Positions 35,728-45,029 of a DNA stretch of 64,000 nucleotides are shown here, in pieces. Below the pieces are notes generated by a model, which was given only the letters and a program-made list of their open reading frames with translations, was not told the origin of the DNA and ran no database searches. Made by a program: the position numbers and the translations under genes. Position 1 is the stretch's first letter; each line of letters opens with the position of its first letter. This DNA comes from Rhizobium lusitanum (lineage in GTDB: Bacteria; Pseudomonadota; Alphaproteobacteria; Rhizobiales; Rhizobiaceae). The stretch spans positions 2,145,501 through 2,209,500 of the forward strand of contig NZ_CP050308.1 in the NCBI RefSeq assembly GCF_014189535.1. Direction: 5' to 3'.

Positions 35728-35762
35728 TAGACTGATCGGTTTATTGTGATCCAATCAGTCTA
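35728..35762. promoter_or_regulatory. TetR-type operator before the DUF1348 gene
   Basis: TAGACTGAT and ATCAGTCTA are perfect reverse complements separated by 17 bp. The left part, TAGACTGATCGGTTTA, is itself a near palindrome of the kind bound by TetR repressors. It ends 14 bp before ATG 35777; the TetR gene is the second gene of the same unit. Confidence 0.7.
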
Positions 35763-35776
35763 ACTAGGAGCAAACC

Positions 35777-36241
35777 ATGGCCACTCCACTCATACCGCCG
35801 TTTACCCGCGAAACCGCCATCGCCAAGGTCCGCATGGCCGAGGACGGCTGGAACAGCCGCGATCCGGAGCGCGTCTCGAAGGTCTATACCGAAGACAGCC
35901 AATGGCGGAACCGCGCCGAATTTCCGCGCGGCCGCAAGGAGATCGTCGAATTCCTCACCCGAAAATGGGCGAGAGAAATCGACTACCGCCTGATCAAGGA
36001 ATTATGGGCCTTCGACGGCAACCGCATCGCCGTGCGTTTTGCCTATGAATGGCACGACGACAGCGGCCATTGGTTCCGTTCCTATGGCAACGAGAATTGG
36101 GAATTCGATGCCGATGGACTGATGCAGCGCCGCTTCGCGTCGATCAACGACATGCCGATCAGGGAAGAAGACCGGAAATTCCATTGGCCGCTCGGCCGCC
36201 GCCCCGACGACCATCCCGGCCTCACCGATCTCGGCCTCTGA
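35777..36241 (+). CDS. DUF1348 / NTF2-like protein
   Basis: A 154-residue cone-shaped NTF2-like fold of the DUF1348 group: [53 protein letters not shown] and [11 protein letters not shown]. These proteins are common beside TetR regulators and may be small hydrolases or isomerases; function is unknown. Eight bp separate it from the TetR gene. Confidence 0.88.
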   Translation: MATPLIPPFTRETAIAKVRMAEDGWNSRDPERVSKVYTEDSQWRNRAEFPRGRKEIVEFLTRKWAREIDYRLIKELWAFDGNRIAVRFAYEWHDDSGHWFRSYGNENWEFDADGLMQRRFASINDMPIREEDRKFHWPLGRRPDDHPGLTDLGL

Positions 36242-36249
36242 GATCGGTC

Positions 36250-36828
36250 ATGACGCGCACCATCTTCGAAAAATCGGATGCCATTGCCCTTGTAGCAGAG
36301 GTCTTTCGCGAACTCGGCTATGAGGGCGCATCGATGAGCAGCATCACGGCCCGCACCAGGCTATCGAAGGGCAGCCTCTATCACTTTTTTCCCGACGGCA
36401 AGGAGGAGATGGCGGCGGAGATCATGGCCAATATCGATGCCTGGTTCGTCACGCAAATGTTCAGGCCGCTCGAGGAGGACGAACCCCGTGCCGCCATTGC
36501 CCTGATGTGGGAAACCACCGACACCTATTTCCGCTCCGGCCGTCGCATCTGCCTCATCGGCGCCTTCGCGCTCGACGAAACACGCGACCGTTTCGCCGGC
36601 GCGATAAGGGGCTATTTCAAACGCTGGATCGAAGCGCTCGCCGGCGCCTTAATAAGAGGCGGCGTCAAGGAAGCGGAGGCACATGCTCTCGCGGAAGAGG
36701 CGGTCGTCGGTATACAGGGCGCACTGATGCTTGCGAGAGCACTCGGAGATGATCGGGTTTTTGGGCGGGCATTGAGGCGGTTAAAAGCCAAACTTGGCGA
36801 AGCCGGGCCCGATCAAATGCTTGCATAA
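36250..36828 (+). CDS. TetR-family regulator
   Basis: A 192-residue repressor with N-terminal HTH (ELGYEGASMSSITARTRLSK then GSLYHFFPDGKEEM) and a helical ligand domain. Encoded eight bp after the DUF1348 gene and therefore probably autoregulated through the inverted repeat at 35728-35762. Confidence 0.92.
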   Translation: MTRTIFEKSDAIALVAEVFRELGYEGASMSSITARTRLSKGSLYHFFPDGKEEMAAEIMANIDAWFVTQMFRPLEEDEPRAAIALMWETTDTYFRSGRRICLIGAFALDETRDRFAGAIRGYFKRWIEALAGALIRGGVKEAEAHALAEEAVVGIQGALMLARALGDDRVFGRALRRLKAKLGEAGPDQMLA

Positions 36829-36855
36829 TCCGCTAGCATTCCCTATGTTGCTAGC

Positions 36856-37110
36856 ATGAACGGCAAGCAGATCAGGACTCTTGCGGCGGTCTTCAGAAAC
36901 CCGGTATCCGGCACGATCGATTGGACCGATATCGAAAGCCTTCTCATCGCAACGGGCGCGACCGTCATCGAAGGAAGCGGTTCGCGCGTCAAATTCGAGA
37001 AAGACGGTGTGGTAGCAAGCTTTCATCGCCCGCATCCAGACAAGGAGGCCAAGCGATATCAGGTCCGTGATGCCAGGGAATTCCTGATCCAGATTGGAGT
37101 AAGACCATGA
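36856..37110 (+). CDS. hicA: HicA-type toxin of a type II toxin-antitoxin pair
   Basis: An 84-residue double-stranded-RNA-binding-fold mRNA interferase. The DWTDIESLLIATGATVIEGS segment, GSRVKFEKDG and VASFHRPHP carry the fold, with the catalytic His in FHRPHP. It overlaps the antitoxin gene by four bases (ATGA), toxin first, as is usual for HicAB. Confidence 0.9.
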   Translation: MNGKQIRTLAAVFRNPVSGTIDWTDIESLLIATGATVIEGSGSRVKFEKDGVVASFHRPHPDKEAKRYQVRDAREFLIQIGVRP

Positions 37111-37463
37111 ACACCATGAGCTATAACGGCTATCATGCTCGCATCGAATATGACGATGAAGATGAGATCTTTTTCGGCAAGATCGCCGGCATCTCCGACA
37201 TCATCGGTTTTCATGCTGAAAACGTCGCGGAACTCAAGAAAGCCTTTCACGAAGCCGTCGACGACTACATCGACACCTGCCGGCGGATCGGCAAGGAACC
37301 CCAGAAACCCTATTCCGGCAAGATGATGTTCAGGGTTGACCCTGAAGTTCATCGCCGCGCTGCCATGGCTGCCGAGCTTGCAGGCAAGAGCCTGAATCAA
37401 TGGGCGGAGGAAACCCTGGAAAAGGCTGCAGGACAGGCGGGGCAAATTCGAAGGGCGGGGTGA
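37107..37463 (+). CDS. hicB: HicB-type antitoxin
   Basis: A 118-residue antitoxin: degraded RNase H-like N-terminal half (GYHARIEYDDEDEIFFGKI, SDIIGFHAENVAELKKAFHE) and a ribbon-helix-helix end (MFRVDPEVHRRAAMAAELAG, KSLNQWAEETLEKA) for DNA binding and autoregulation. The following 37464-37693 holds no gene. Confidence 0.9.
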   Translation: MNTMSYNGYHARIEYDDEDEIFFGKIAGISDIIGFHAENVAELKKAFHEAVDDYIDTCRRIGKEPQKPYSGKMMFRVDPEVHRRAAMAAELAGKSLNQWAEETLEKAAGQAGQIRRAG

Positions 37464-37693
37464 ATTTCGCGGCCAGCCGGAACCGAACTTCACGTCGATC
37501 GCGGACAAGGCCGGGCCTGGAGCAATTATGCCCGGCTAGCGCGGGAACATTAGCAATCGCCCATAAATCCAGCGAATGCCGCGATCTTAAGCAATCATCC
37601 ACAAAAGCGTGGCAGCATTAATCATCTTTGATTTGCAACTGTCCAAGCTCCTATGCTCAGCAGAAAACGGGAGCGCCGAGGAGATGGATAGAG

Positions 37694-39019
37694 ATGCTGC
37701 AACAAACTACCGATACCGACGATGCACTGATCGACCGCCTGCAACGGTCGGCTTTCGACTATTTCATGCTGCACACCAATCCGGAAAACGGGCTGGTGGC
37801 GGATACCTCGATCAAGACGAGCCACTGTAGCATTGCCGCAGTCGGCTTTGCGCTATCGAGCTATCCGGTTGCCGTCGAGCGCGGCTGGATCAGCCGGGCT
37901 GATGCGGCAAAGCGGGTGCTTGCCGCGCTCAATTTCTTTGCCGAGAGCCAGCAGGGCGAGGAGCGCGGGGCCACCGGCCATCGCGGCTTCTATTATCACT
38001 TCCTCTACATGGAGACCGGCAAGCGCGCCTGGAACAGCGAGCTCTCGACCATCGACACCGGTCTGCTGCTGCTCGGCGTCCTAACGGCGGCCGCCTACTT
38101 CAACGGCTCCAGCCAGACCGAGAAGGATATTCGCGCGCGGGCAACATTCCTCTACGAGCGTTGCGACTGGCACTGGGCGCTGAACAAGGGGCCGACAATC
38201 AGCATGGGCTGGAAGCCGAGCAGCGGTTTCCTGCGCTGGCGCTATCAGGGCTATGACGAGGCTGTTTTCCTCTACGTTCTCGCACTCGCCTCGCCGACGC
38301 ATGCCATCCCCTCGTCCAGCTATGACGCCTTCGCCTCGACCTACACCTGGATGATGTTCAAGGACACGCCCTTTCTCTATGCCGGGCCGCTATTCATCCA
38401 TCTCTTCTCACATGCCTGGATCGATTTCCGTGGCATCAGCGACAGGTATGTCGCCGAGAAGGAAATCGATTATTTCCGTAACACGCAGACGGCAATCGCC
38501 GTCCAGCGCGATTACGCCGACCGCAATCCCGGCCACTTCGTCGGCTATGGCAAGGACATCTGGGGCCTGTCGGCCTGCGATGGGCCGAACCCGACCGGCA
38601 CCAAGCACAGCCGGCGCTACAGCCCGAAAGTTCTAGGCTATGCGGCGCGCGGCGCACCGCTCGGTCCCGATGACGGCACGATCGCGCCCTGGGGACCACT
38701 CTCCTGCCTGCCGTTCGACCGTCAGGTGGCACTCGACGGCACCAAGGCCCTGCTTGCAACCTATCCGAACCTGCTCCTGGAAGGGCGCTTTCCCGGCGGC
38801 TTCAATCCGAGCGTCAAGGGATCCGGTCCCGAAGGCTGGGTCGACGACCGCTCGGTCGCCATCGACCAGGGCCTGCTTGTGATGATGATCGAGAATGAAC
38901 GTACGGGCATGATCTGGAACCTGATGCGCCAATCGCCGATCCTGCGCCGTGGCCTGGACCGCGCCGGCTTTACCGGCGGCTGGCTGGAGGAAAAACAGGC
39001 ACGGCCGGCAATCGCTTGA
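37694..39019 (+). CDS. Glucoamylase-domain protein (GH144-like, beta-1,2-glucan)
   Basis: A 441-residue (alpha/alpha)6-barrel protein of the COG5368 glucoamylase-like group that contains GH144 endo-beta-1,2-glucanases. Motifs: FYYHFLYMETGKRAWNSELS, STIDTGLLLLGVLTAAAYF, GWKPSSGFLRWRYQGYDEAV and YGKDIWGLSACDGP. No signal peptide is visible at this start, so a cytoplasmic role is suggested. Rhizobia make cyclic beta-1,2-glucans, a plausible substrate. Start at 37694 is close to GAGGAG. Confidence 0.85.
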   Translation: MLQQTTDTDDALIDRLQRSAFDYFMLHTNPENGLVADTSIKTSHCSIAAVGFALSSYPVAVERGWISRADAAKRVLAALNFFAESQQGEERGATGHRGFYYHFLYMETGKRAWNSELSTIDTGLLLLGVLTAAAYFNGSSQTEKDIRARATFLYERCDWHWALNKGPTISMGWKPSSGFLRWRYQGYDEAVFLYVLALASPTHAIPSSSYDAFASTYTWMMFKDTPFLYAGPLFIHLFSHAWIDFRGISDRYVAEKEIDYFRNTQTAIAVQRDYADRNPGHFVGYGKDIWGLSACDGPNPTGTKHSRRYSPKVLGYAARGAPLGPDDGTIAPWGPLSCLPFDRQVALDGTKALLATYPNLLLEGRFPGGFNPSVKGSGPEGWVDDRSVAIDQGLLVMMIENERTGMIWNLMRQSPILRRGLDRAGFTGGWLEEKQARPAIA

Positions 39020-39023
39020 GCCC

Positions 39024-40013
39024 TTAAAGCCCCTCAATCATCGCGATCACATCGTCCTCGACGGAAATGCCGCTCGCCAGCGCTTCGCGCCGCGCCGTCT
39101 GGCCGCGACGTCCGGGCAGGCGGACATTGGGGTCGCTGGTGATTTCGCTTGCGAGCAGCGCCAGCCGCTTTGCCGTGTCGGCAGCGCTCATCGCGGCCGG
39201 ATTGATGGCGATGATCGTCTGGCCGAGCGCGGGCGGCGGGCCTTGGTCGTCAAAGAGCGACGAAGCTTCGAAGGCGTAGTTGGCGCCGGTCAGGCCAGCG
39301 GAAAGAATCTCCACCATCAGCGCCAGCGCCGCCCCCTTCGCCTCGCCGGCGGGGATCATCGTGCCGATCAGCGCCTCCTCGGCGTCGGTGGTTGGCTTGC
39401 CGTCGCGGTCGAAGGCCCAGTCGTCCGGGATCGGTGCGCCCTTCTGCCGCGCGGCCATCACCTTGCCGCGCGCCACCCTCGACAGCGCCAGATCGATGAC
39501 GATGGGATCGGCGTCCGGCAAGGGTGCGGCAAAGGCGATCGGGTTGGTGCCGAAGACCGGGGTCTTGCCGCCCCAGGGCGCCATCGAGGCCGGTGCATTG
39601 GCGACCATCAACGCCACCAGCCCCTGATCGGCAAAGCGCTCCACCGTCAGCCCCATCACGCCGGCATGATGCGAGCGGCTGATGGCCGCAAGCGCAATCC
39701 CCTGTTCGCGGGCAATGATGGAAAGCTCGGCAACCGCAAGATCGAGCGCCGGATAGGCATAGCCGTTGCCGGCATCGATGCGCAGCACAGCAGGATAGGG
39801 CCGCGTCAGTTGCGGCTTGGCGAAACCATCAGTCTTGCCGGCCTTCGCCTGCGAAGCATAGGCCGGCACGCGGCGCAGGCCATGACCGCTCTGTCCAGCC
39901 GCCTCCGCCGCAACAATCGCGATGGCGACCGCGCGGGCATTCTCCGGGCTGACCCGATTTCGCAGCAAGGCCTCCACAACCAGCGTTTCGGCTTCGGCGA
40001 GCGACAGATGCAT
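39024..40013 (-). CDS. Ldh-family (malate/L-lactate/ureidoglycolate) dehydrogenase
   Basis: A 329-residue NAD(P)-dependent oxidoreductase of the type-2 malate/lactate dehydrogenase family, distinct from Rossmann LDH. Motifs: GQSGHGLRRVPAYA with catalytic His, ISRSHHAGVMGLTVERFADQG, NAPASMAPWGGKTPVFGTNP. Relatives act on many 2-hydroxy acids and cyclic imino acids; substrate unknown. Convergent with the glucanase gene, four bp apart. Confidence 0.9.
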   Translation of the reverse strand: MHLSLAEAETLVVEALLRNRVSPENARAVAIAIVAAEAAGQSGHGLRRVPAYASQAKAGKTDGFAKPQLTRPYPAVLRIDAGNGYAYPALDLAVAELSIIAREQGIALAAISRSHHAGVMGLTVERFADQGLVALMVANAPASMAPWGGKTPVFGTNPIAFAAPLPDADPIVIDLALSRVARGKVMAARQKGAPIPDDWAFDRDGKPTTDAEEALIGTMIPAGEAKGAALALMVEILSAGLTGANYAFEASSLFDDQGPPPALGQTIIAINPAAMSAADTAKRLALLASEITSDPNVRLPGRRGQTARREALASGISVEDDVIAMIEGL

Positions 40014-40266
40014 GATGAGAGACCTTGGAATGAATGAGGAGGGCAAGATATTCCTACGCCCTGATCTTGCCCATCGCAATGCAACAATGACTGGCTTGGC
40101 CGCACGCGACGACGAACCTGTCGGCTGGCGCTCCCGCCCGACTGCGGAATTCATGAGAGCGACATCCGGTGGACAGAGAAAAACTTGCATGGCCATGGCG
40201 CTTTCGACCATTATAGAGCAAAGCGTCGGCTACAATCGCGGCCGCAGACAGAAGCAGGATCGTCTC

Positions 40267-40503
40267 ATGAAGCCCATTTTCGTTCAGCTCCAATGCGCCC
40301 CCGGCAAGACCTACGAGGTCGCCGACGCCATCTACCAGACGGAACTGGTCTCGGAGCTCTATTCCACCAGCGGCGACTACGACTTGCTGCTGAAAGTCTA
40401 CATCAAGGACGAGCAGGAGATCGGCAAGTTCATCAACGACAACATCGCCAATATCCCCGGCATCGTCCGCTCGCTGACGACGCTGACATTCAGGGCGTTC
40501 TAA
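40267..40503 (+). CDS. Stand-alone Lrp/AsnC effector (RAM) domain protein
   Basis: A 78-residue alpha-beta fold (MKPIFVQLQCAPGKTYEVAD, STSGDYDLLLKVYIKD, IPGIVRSLTTLTFRAF) equal to the ligand-binding half of Lrp/AsnC regulators without the DNA-binding half. Such proteins form oligomers and bind amino acids. GATCGTCTC precedes the start; no strong ribosome site. Single gene, divergent from the Ldh-family gene. Confidence 0.88.
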   Translation: MKPIFVQLQCAPGKTYEVADAIYQTELVSELYSTSGDYDLLLKVYIKDEQEIGKFINDNIANIPGIVRSLTTLTFRAF

Positions 40504-40710
40504 AAGGTCCAGAAGATGGGCGGGCATCGCTGTAACGTCATGGCCAATCAGCGGGATTCCGCGCCTAAACACAGGCGATCAGCTTGACAGAAGAATAGCG
40601 GTTCGCACATACCTGCAGGGCCTGTTCTAATAGGGATATTGACGTTTGTAGGCGCAGGGGAGCAAGTTCCAAACACCTGTCGCTCTCAAGGGACATAGGG
40701 AAGCAAGACT

Positions 40711-41037
40711 GTGATCTACGAGATCAGAATTTACGACTGCCTGCCCGGCCGATTGCCCGCGCTGCTCAAACGCTTTGCCGAACATACGCTGGCAATATGG
40801 GACAAGCACGGCATCAAGCAGGCGGGTTTCTTCACCACGATCGTGGGCGAAAACAGCCAGCGTCTCACCTATCTCATCGCCTGGGAATCGCTAGCCGATC
40901 GCGAGGTGAAATGGAAAGCTTTCACCACTGATCCTGCATGGCTTAAGGCCCGCGACGAGTCTGAGCGCGACGGGCAAATCCTCTCCAATATCTCAAACCA
41001 GCTATTGTCACCGACCGCCTTTTCGGCGGTACAATAA
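40711..41037 (+). CDS. NIPSNAP-family protein
   Basis: A 108-residue ferredoxin-like (dimeric alpha-beta barrel) protein: MIYEIRIYDCLPGRLPALLK, HGIKQAGFFTTIVGENSQRL and TYLIAWESLADREVKWKAF are characteristic. GTG start with GGGAAGCAAGAC ahead. Function unknown; the family is often near catabolic genes. Confidence 0.88.
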   Translation: MIYEIRIYDCLPGRLPALLKRFAEHTLAIWDKHGIKQAGFFTTIVGENSQRLTYLIAWESLADREVKWKAFTTDPAWLKARDESERDGQILSNISNQLLSPTAFSAVQ

Positions 41038-41300
41038 GACACCACCGATCCCGCTTGCCGCCAGTTGGAATTCCACCCGATTTGGTCATTTGCGGAAGCG
41101 ATGAAGAACGGCGGCTCTTGGGTTATCGCCAACGAACAGCCCCGATATTAACCCTCTTGCCCGAAACCGCTTGGCTTTTCGCTCGCAATTAAGCTCTTTT
41201 TAACCGTCCGTTGAGCAGTTTTGCGTGCTGGTCAACGGATGGCGCTGTCGTGCGCCTGATCGCCGCGGTAGTACGTGGCCCAAGGATCGAGGGCGGATCG

Positions 41301-42494
41301 ATGACATCGGATATTCAGGCACAGAAGCCGGGCGGGCCGCTGATCGTGCATGTCGTGCGCCAGTTTCTGCCCAACAAGGGCGGATTGGAAGATGTGGTTG
41401 CCAATCTCTGCCGGCAGCTGATCGGCCGTGGCTATCGCGTTCGCGTCGTGACCTGCAACAGCCTGTTTTCCGATCCGGCCCGTGAGCTGGCACCGAGCGA
41501 AATCATCGATGGCATCGAGATCGTCCGCATCCCCTGGTCCGGCTCCAGCCGCTACCCGGTGGCGCCAAAGGTGTTCAAGCATATCGCCGATGCCGACCTC
41601 GTCCATGTCCATGCCGTCGATTTCTTCTTCGACGCGCTCGCCTGGGGAAAGCTTTTTCATGGCCGACCGATGGTTGCCACCACCCATGGCGGCTTTTTCC
41701 ACACGCCGAAATTCGCAGCCATCAAGAAGCTCTGGTTCAACACCGCAACCCGGCTCTCGGCGCTCGCCTATGCAGAGCTGATCTGTTGCAGCCAGTCAGA
41801 CGAACGGCTGTTTTCGAGCATTGCCGGACGCCGGACCCGTCTGATCGAGAACGGCGCCGACGTCGCCAAATTCGCCAATTGCGCGGCGCTCGAGGCACGC
41901 CGTCGAATCGTCACCATCGGCCGTTTCTCGGTCAACAAGCGGCTCGACCGCATGCTTGACGTTATCAGGGTGTTGGCCGCCCGCGATCCGGACTGGCATC
42001 TCGACATCATCGGCGCGGTCTCCGACCTCGACCAGCCGACGCTGGAAAAGGAAATTGCCGCCCGCGATCTCGGCCACCACGTGACGCTGCATGTATCGAT
42101 CGACAACAGCGCCATCCGCAACATCATCGCCCGTGCCTCTCTCTTTGCCTCCGCTTCGGACTATGAAGGCTTCGGCCTGGTGGCGATCGAGGCGATGAGC
42201 GCCGGCCTGCTGCCGGTGCTGCACACCAACGACGCCTATATCGCGCTGGCCGAGACCCATCCGGCGCTGATGCTCTCCGACTTCTCAGATCAGCAAGCTG
42301 CCGCCGATACCCTGACCGCTGCTTTCGAGCGCCTTGAGACCGACGGCCTCAGCTTGCGCGAGGAGTTGATCCGCGATGCTCGCGCCTATGCATGGGACGA
42401 AGTCGCACAGCGCTATGTGGACGCCTATGCAGACGCGATGACCCCGAGAGGCGAACGGCATCAACCGTTGCGCCAGCGCGGCCAGGTGGCATAA
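41301..42494 (+). CDS. Glycosyltransferase family 4 (GT-B)
   Basis: A 397-residue cytoplasmic enzyme transferring a sugar from a nucleotide donor, probably in exopolysaccharide synthesis. GT-B motifs: FLPNKGGLEDVVANLCRQL (acceptor loop), HVHAVDFFFDAL, THGGFFHT, RIVTIGRFSVNKRLDRML and the donor-binding E-x7-E region SASDYEGFGLVAIEAMSAG. The start at 41301 (MTSDIQAQK) is preceded by GGGCGG; the frame is open to 41211. Its last 34 bp overlap the convergent GT2 gene. Confidence 0.92.
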   Translation: MTSDIQAQKPGGPLIVHVVRQFLPNKGGLEDVVANLCRQLIGRGYRVRVVTCNSLFSDPARELAPSEIIDGIEIVRIPWSGSSRYPVAPKVFKHIADADLVHVHAVDFFFDALAWGKLFHGRPMVATTHGGFFHTPKFAAIKKLWFNTATRLSALAYAELICCSQSDERLFSSIAGRRTRLIENGADVAKFANCAALEARRRIVTIGRFSVNKRLDRMLDVIRVLAARDPDWHLDIIGAVSDLDQPTLEKEIAARDLGHHVTLHVSIDNSAIRNIIARASLFASASDYEGFGLVAIEAMSAGLLPVLHTNDAYIALAETHPALMLSDFSDQQAAADTLTAAFERLETDGLSLREELIRDARAYAWDEVAQRYVDAYADAMTPRGERHQPLRQRGQVA

Positions 42495-43316
42495 CCCTCG
42501 AGAATTCCCATGAGCCAGGCGCGCTTGTAACGCGCGGCATCGGCGTTGAACCGGACGAGCGCCGCCAGCCAGCCGCCGACGGGCCGCAAGAGGCGATAGC
42601 CGACATAGACGAGCGGAAAGCGTTGCTTGCGCATCAACGCGCCGAAACCGCGCCCATATTTCCGCGCCCGCTCGACCTGACGTGGACCATATTCGTCGGT
42701 GACCTGGTCGTGGTGGACGATCAACTCCGGAAAGAACATCAGCCGCTTGCCGGCGGCCAGCGCCCGCAACAGAAAATCCGCCTCCTCGCCGCTCTGAAAC
42801 GGCGTGTCCGGAGCCGACCCCGAGGTTTTCGTCGAAGCCGCCGATATCGGCCAGCGCCGCGCGGCGGACGAAGATGCCGTTGGAGTTGCCGCACTTCAGA
42901 TAGTTCCAGCGCGTCACCGCGAGCGGGACCTCGCCCGTCGGACTGACCGAGGCCGTGCCGCTGGCGTCAAGCGTGCGGCCGGTGACGATGGCAAGTTGCG
43001 GATGCGCGACGAACAGCCGCTCGGCCATCTCGAGCGTATCGGGCTCATACCAGCAGTCATCGTCGGGAAAGCAGACATAATCGCCACTCGCCGCCGCCAT
43101 CCCATTGTTGCGCGCCCGCGAAAGCCCCTTGAGGGAGCGGATATGCCCGATGGTGAAAAGGGGTGAGAACCGCCCGACCAACGCCGAAAGCCTGTCATCC
43201 GGATTCTGGTCGACGAGAACGACCTCGAAATCCCGGTGTCGCTGACTGCTCAACGACAGGAACAAGCGTTCCAGCTGGTCGAAGCGATCGATCGTACAGA
43301 CGATAAGGCTGAACAA
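42461..43316 (-). pseudogene. Glycosyltransferase family 2 (GT-A), frameshifted
   Basis: Family 2 transferase: FSLIVCTIDRFDQLERLF, VDQNPDD, YVCFPDDDCWYEPDT (DxD-type metal site) and GGFDENLGVGSG. After this the frame shifts; the sense continues with TPFQSGEEADFLLRAL and MFFPELIVHHDQ, the acceptor-binding ED and H motifs. One extra base near 42804-42808 (plus strand) explains it; the intact enzyme would have about 284 residues. TTG 43316 is chosen as start because AGAGGA lies six bases ahead. Not in a homopolymer run, unlike the other four frameshifts. Confidence 0.82.
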
Positions 43317-43504
43317 TGAAGTTCCTCTGAACAAGCGGCAAAGCAGCCAATATCAGGGAAATTGAATATTAGCTGAAGTAAAAACAAAATTTACATTAGG
43401 AATAGACGGTAAATATTAAGGCATATGAAATAGAGCAGAGGCTATCTCCATGAAGAGCCGAATAGTCTCGGCCACTTTCTGCGACTATGAGAACGGTAAT
43501 CTTC

Positions 43505-45019
43505 ATGACGAAGAGCATCATGGCGAATTCGGCGTTGAACGCGGCGGCGGGGCTGACCCTGCTCGCGACCGGCTTTGCCTGCTCGATCATCGCCGCCCGC
43601 CTGCTCGGCCCCGAGGCCAACGGCATCATTGCCTTTTCGCTGTGGCTGACGACCACAGGCGCGCTCATCGCCGAGCTTGGCGCCGGTGTCACGCTGCTGC
43701 GTGTCCTGCCGCAGTTGAAGGGACGGGGTTATTCGACAGAGGAACGACTAGGCTTTGCCGCCTATCTCTTGCAGCCGACGATCCTGGCAACCGTAATCCT
43801 GCTCGTCGGTTACACCGCCTATTACTGGGATACGGAGCGACTGCACTGGGCCGGCGACGCATCCGCCGTCATCGCCATCACCGGCGCGTTTTTCGTTCTT
43901 CAGTCGCTCGGCGCCTATAGCAAGAATTACCTGATTGGCGAGCAGCAACTCGGCACCTTCCTGCGCATCACCCTGACAAGCTCGGCGCTACAGCTCGTAA
44001 CCGTGCTCTTGGGCGCGATCTTCTTCGGCGTCAGCGGTGCGCTTGCCGGTTATGCCATTGGCCAGTTACCGATGTTTTTCGCGACCCTGAAGATCGCCAT
44101 CGCCCGCCGCAACAGCTGCGGCGTCGGCCTCGGCGCGCTCGTCAGTTCCTCGCTCATTCTCTCGATCGAACTCATCAACAGCTCGATCTTCCTCAACCGC
44201 ATCGAGCTGCTTTTCCTGCAGCATTACTGGGGTATCGAAGCGGTCGGCTTTTATGCCGTCGGCCTGTCGCTCGCCAATCTCGCGCTGCAGCTTCCGGTGC
44301 AGTTGAGCGGTAGCCTGCTGCCCTATTATTCCGAACAGATGCACGCACAGCCATCCGGAAAGCTGCCGATCCGCGTCTTCGAGGGCGTAGCTCGCAGTAT
44401 TGCCTATATCACCTTGCCGATGAGCTTCGGCCTTGCCGCGATCGCGCCCGAGCTGGTGGTCACCATCTTCGGCAAACCCTTCGCACCGAGCGGCGGCATG
44501 GTGGCGCTGCTGTCGCTGACGGCGGTGCCTTACGTCTTCATGCAGATCTGCACGCAATATCTCTATTCCATCGACCGCACGCGCGAACGCACGATCATCG
44601 GCGGCGTCGCCAGCGTCATCATGGTCGCCGGCTGCCTGATCGCAGTGCCCCTCTATGGCGGCGAAGGTGCCGCTTTGGTGCGGTTCTTGGCCTTCACCGC
44701 CATGTGCCTGTTGATGGTGCGGCTGATGAAATTCGAAGGCTCGATGCGCGGCATGTTCGTCAACCTCGCCAAGGTCACCGCCGCCGCCATGCTTTGCGCC
44801 GCTGCCGCCTATGGCTTCCTTCATGTCCTGCCGGGCATTCCGGGCCTTGCCGGCGCTATCATCGCCGGCGCGCTGGTCTACGGGTTGGCACTGCGGCTTC
44901 TGGGCGCCGTGCCGCCGGAGGATATCGCCGTTATGCAGCAGATTGCCGCGCGCCTGCCACGGCGCGCCCATCCGATTGCCGTTCACGCGCTGGCGCTGCT
45001 CGCGCCGCGCCGAATGTGA
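43505..45019 (+). CDS. Polysaccharide flippase (Wzx/MOP-family)
   Basis: A 504-residue inner-membrane protein with 12-14 helices of the oligosaccharide flippase group. It would turn a lipid-linked repeat unit across the membrane. Recognisable features: LGPEANGIIAFSLWLTTTGA near the N-terminus, ELGAGVTLLRVLPQL, NRIELLFLQHYWGIEAVGFY in the middle, and a hydrophobic C-terminal third. ATGs at 43487 and 43520 are alternative starts. Ten bp separate it from the tandem hydrolase gene. Confidence 0.88.
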   Translation: MTKSIMANSALNAAAGLTLLATGFACSIIAARLLGPEANGIIAFSLWLTTTGALIAELGAGVTLLRVLPQLKGRGYSTEERLGFAAYLLQPTILATVILLVGYTAYYWDTERLHWAGDASAVIAITGAFFVLQSLGAYSKNYLIGEQQLGTFLRITLTSSALQLVTVLLGAIFFGVSGALAGYAIGQLPMFFATLKIAIARRNSCGVGLGALVSSSLILSIELINSSIFLNRIELLFLQHYWGIEAVGFYAVGLSLANLALQLPVQLSGSLLPYYSEQMHAQPSGKLPIRVFEGVARSIAYITLPMSFGLAAIAPELVVTIFGKPFAPSGGMVALLSLTAVPYVFMQICTQYLYSIDRTRERTIIGGVASVIMVAGCLIAVPLYGGEGAALVRFLAFTAMCLLMVRLMKFEGSMRGMFVNLAKVTAAAMLCAAAAYGFLHVLPGIPGLAGAIIAGALVYGLALRLLGAVPPEDIAVMQQIAARLPRRAHPIAVHALALLAPRRM

Positions 45020-45029
45020 GGAGACGATC

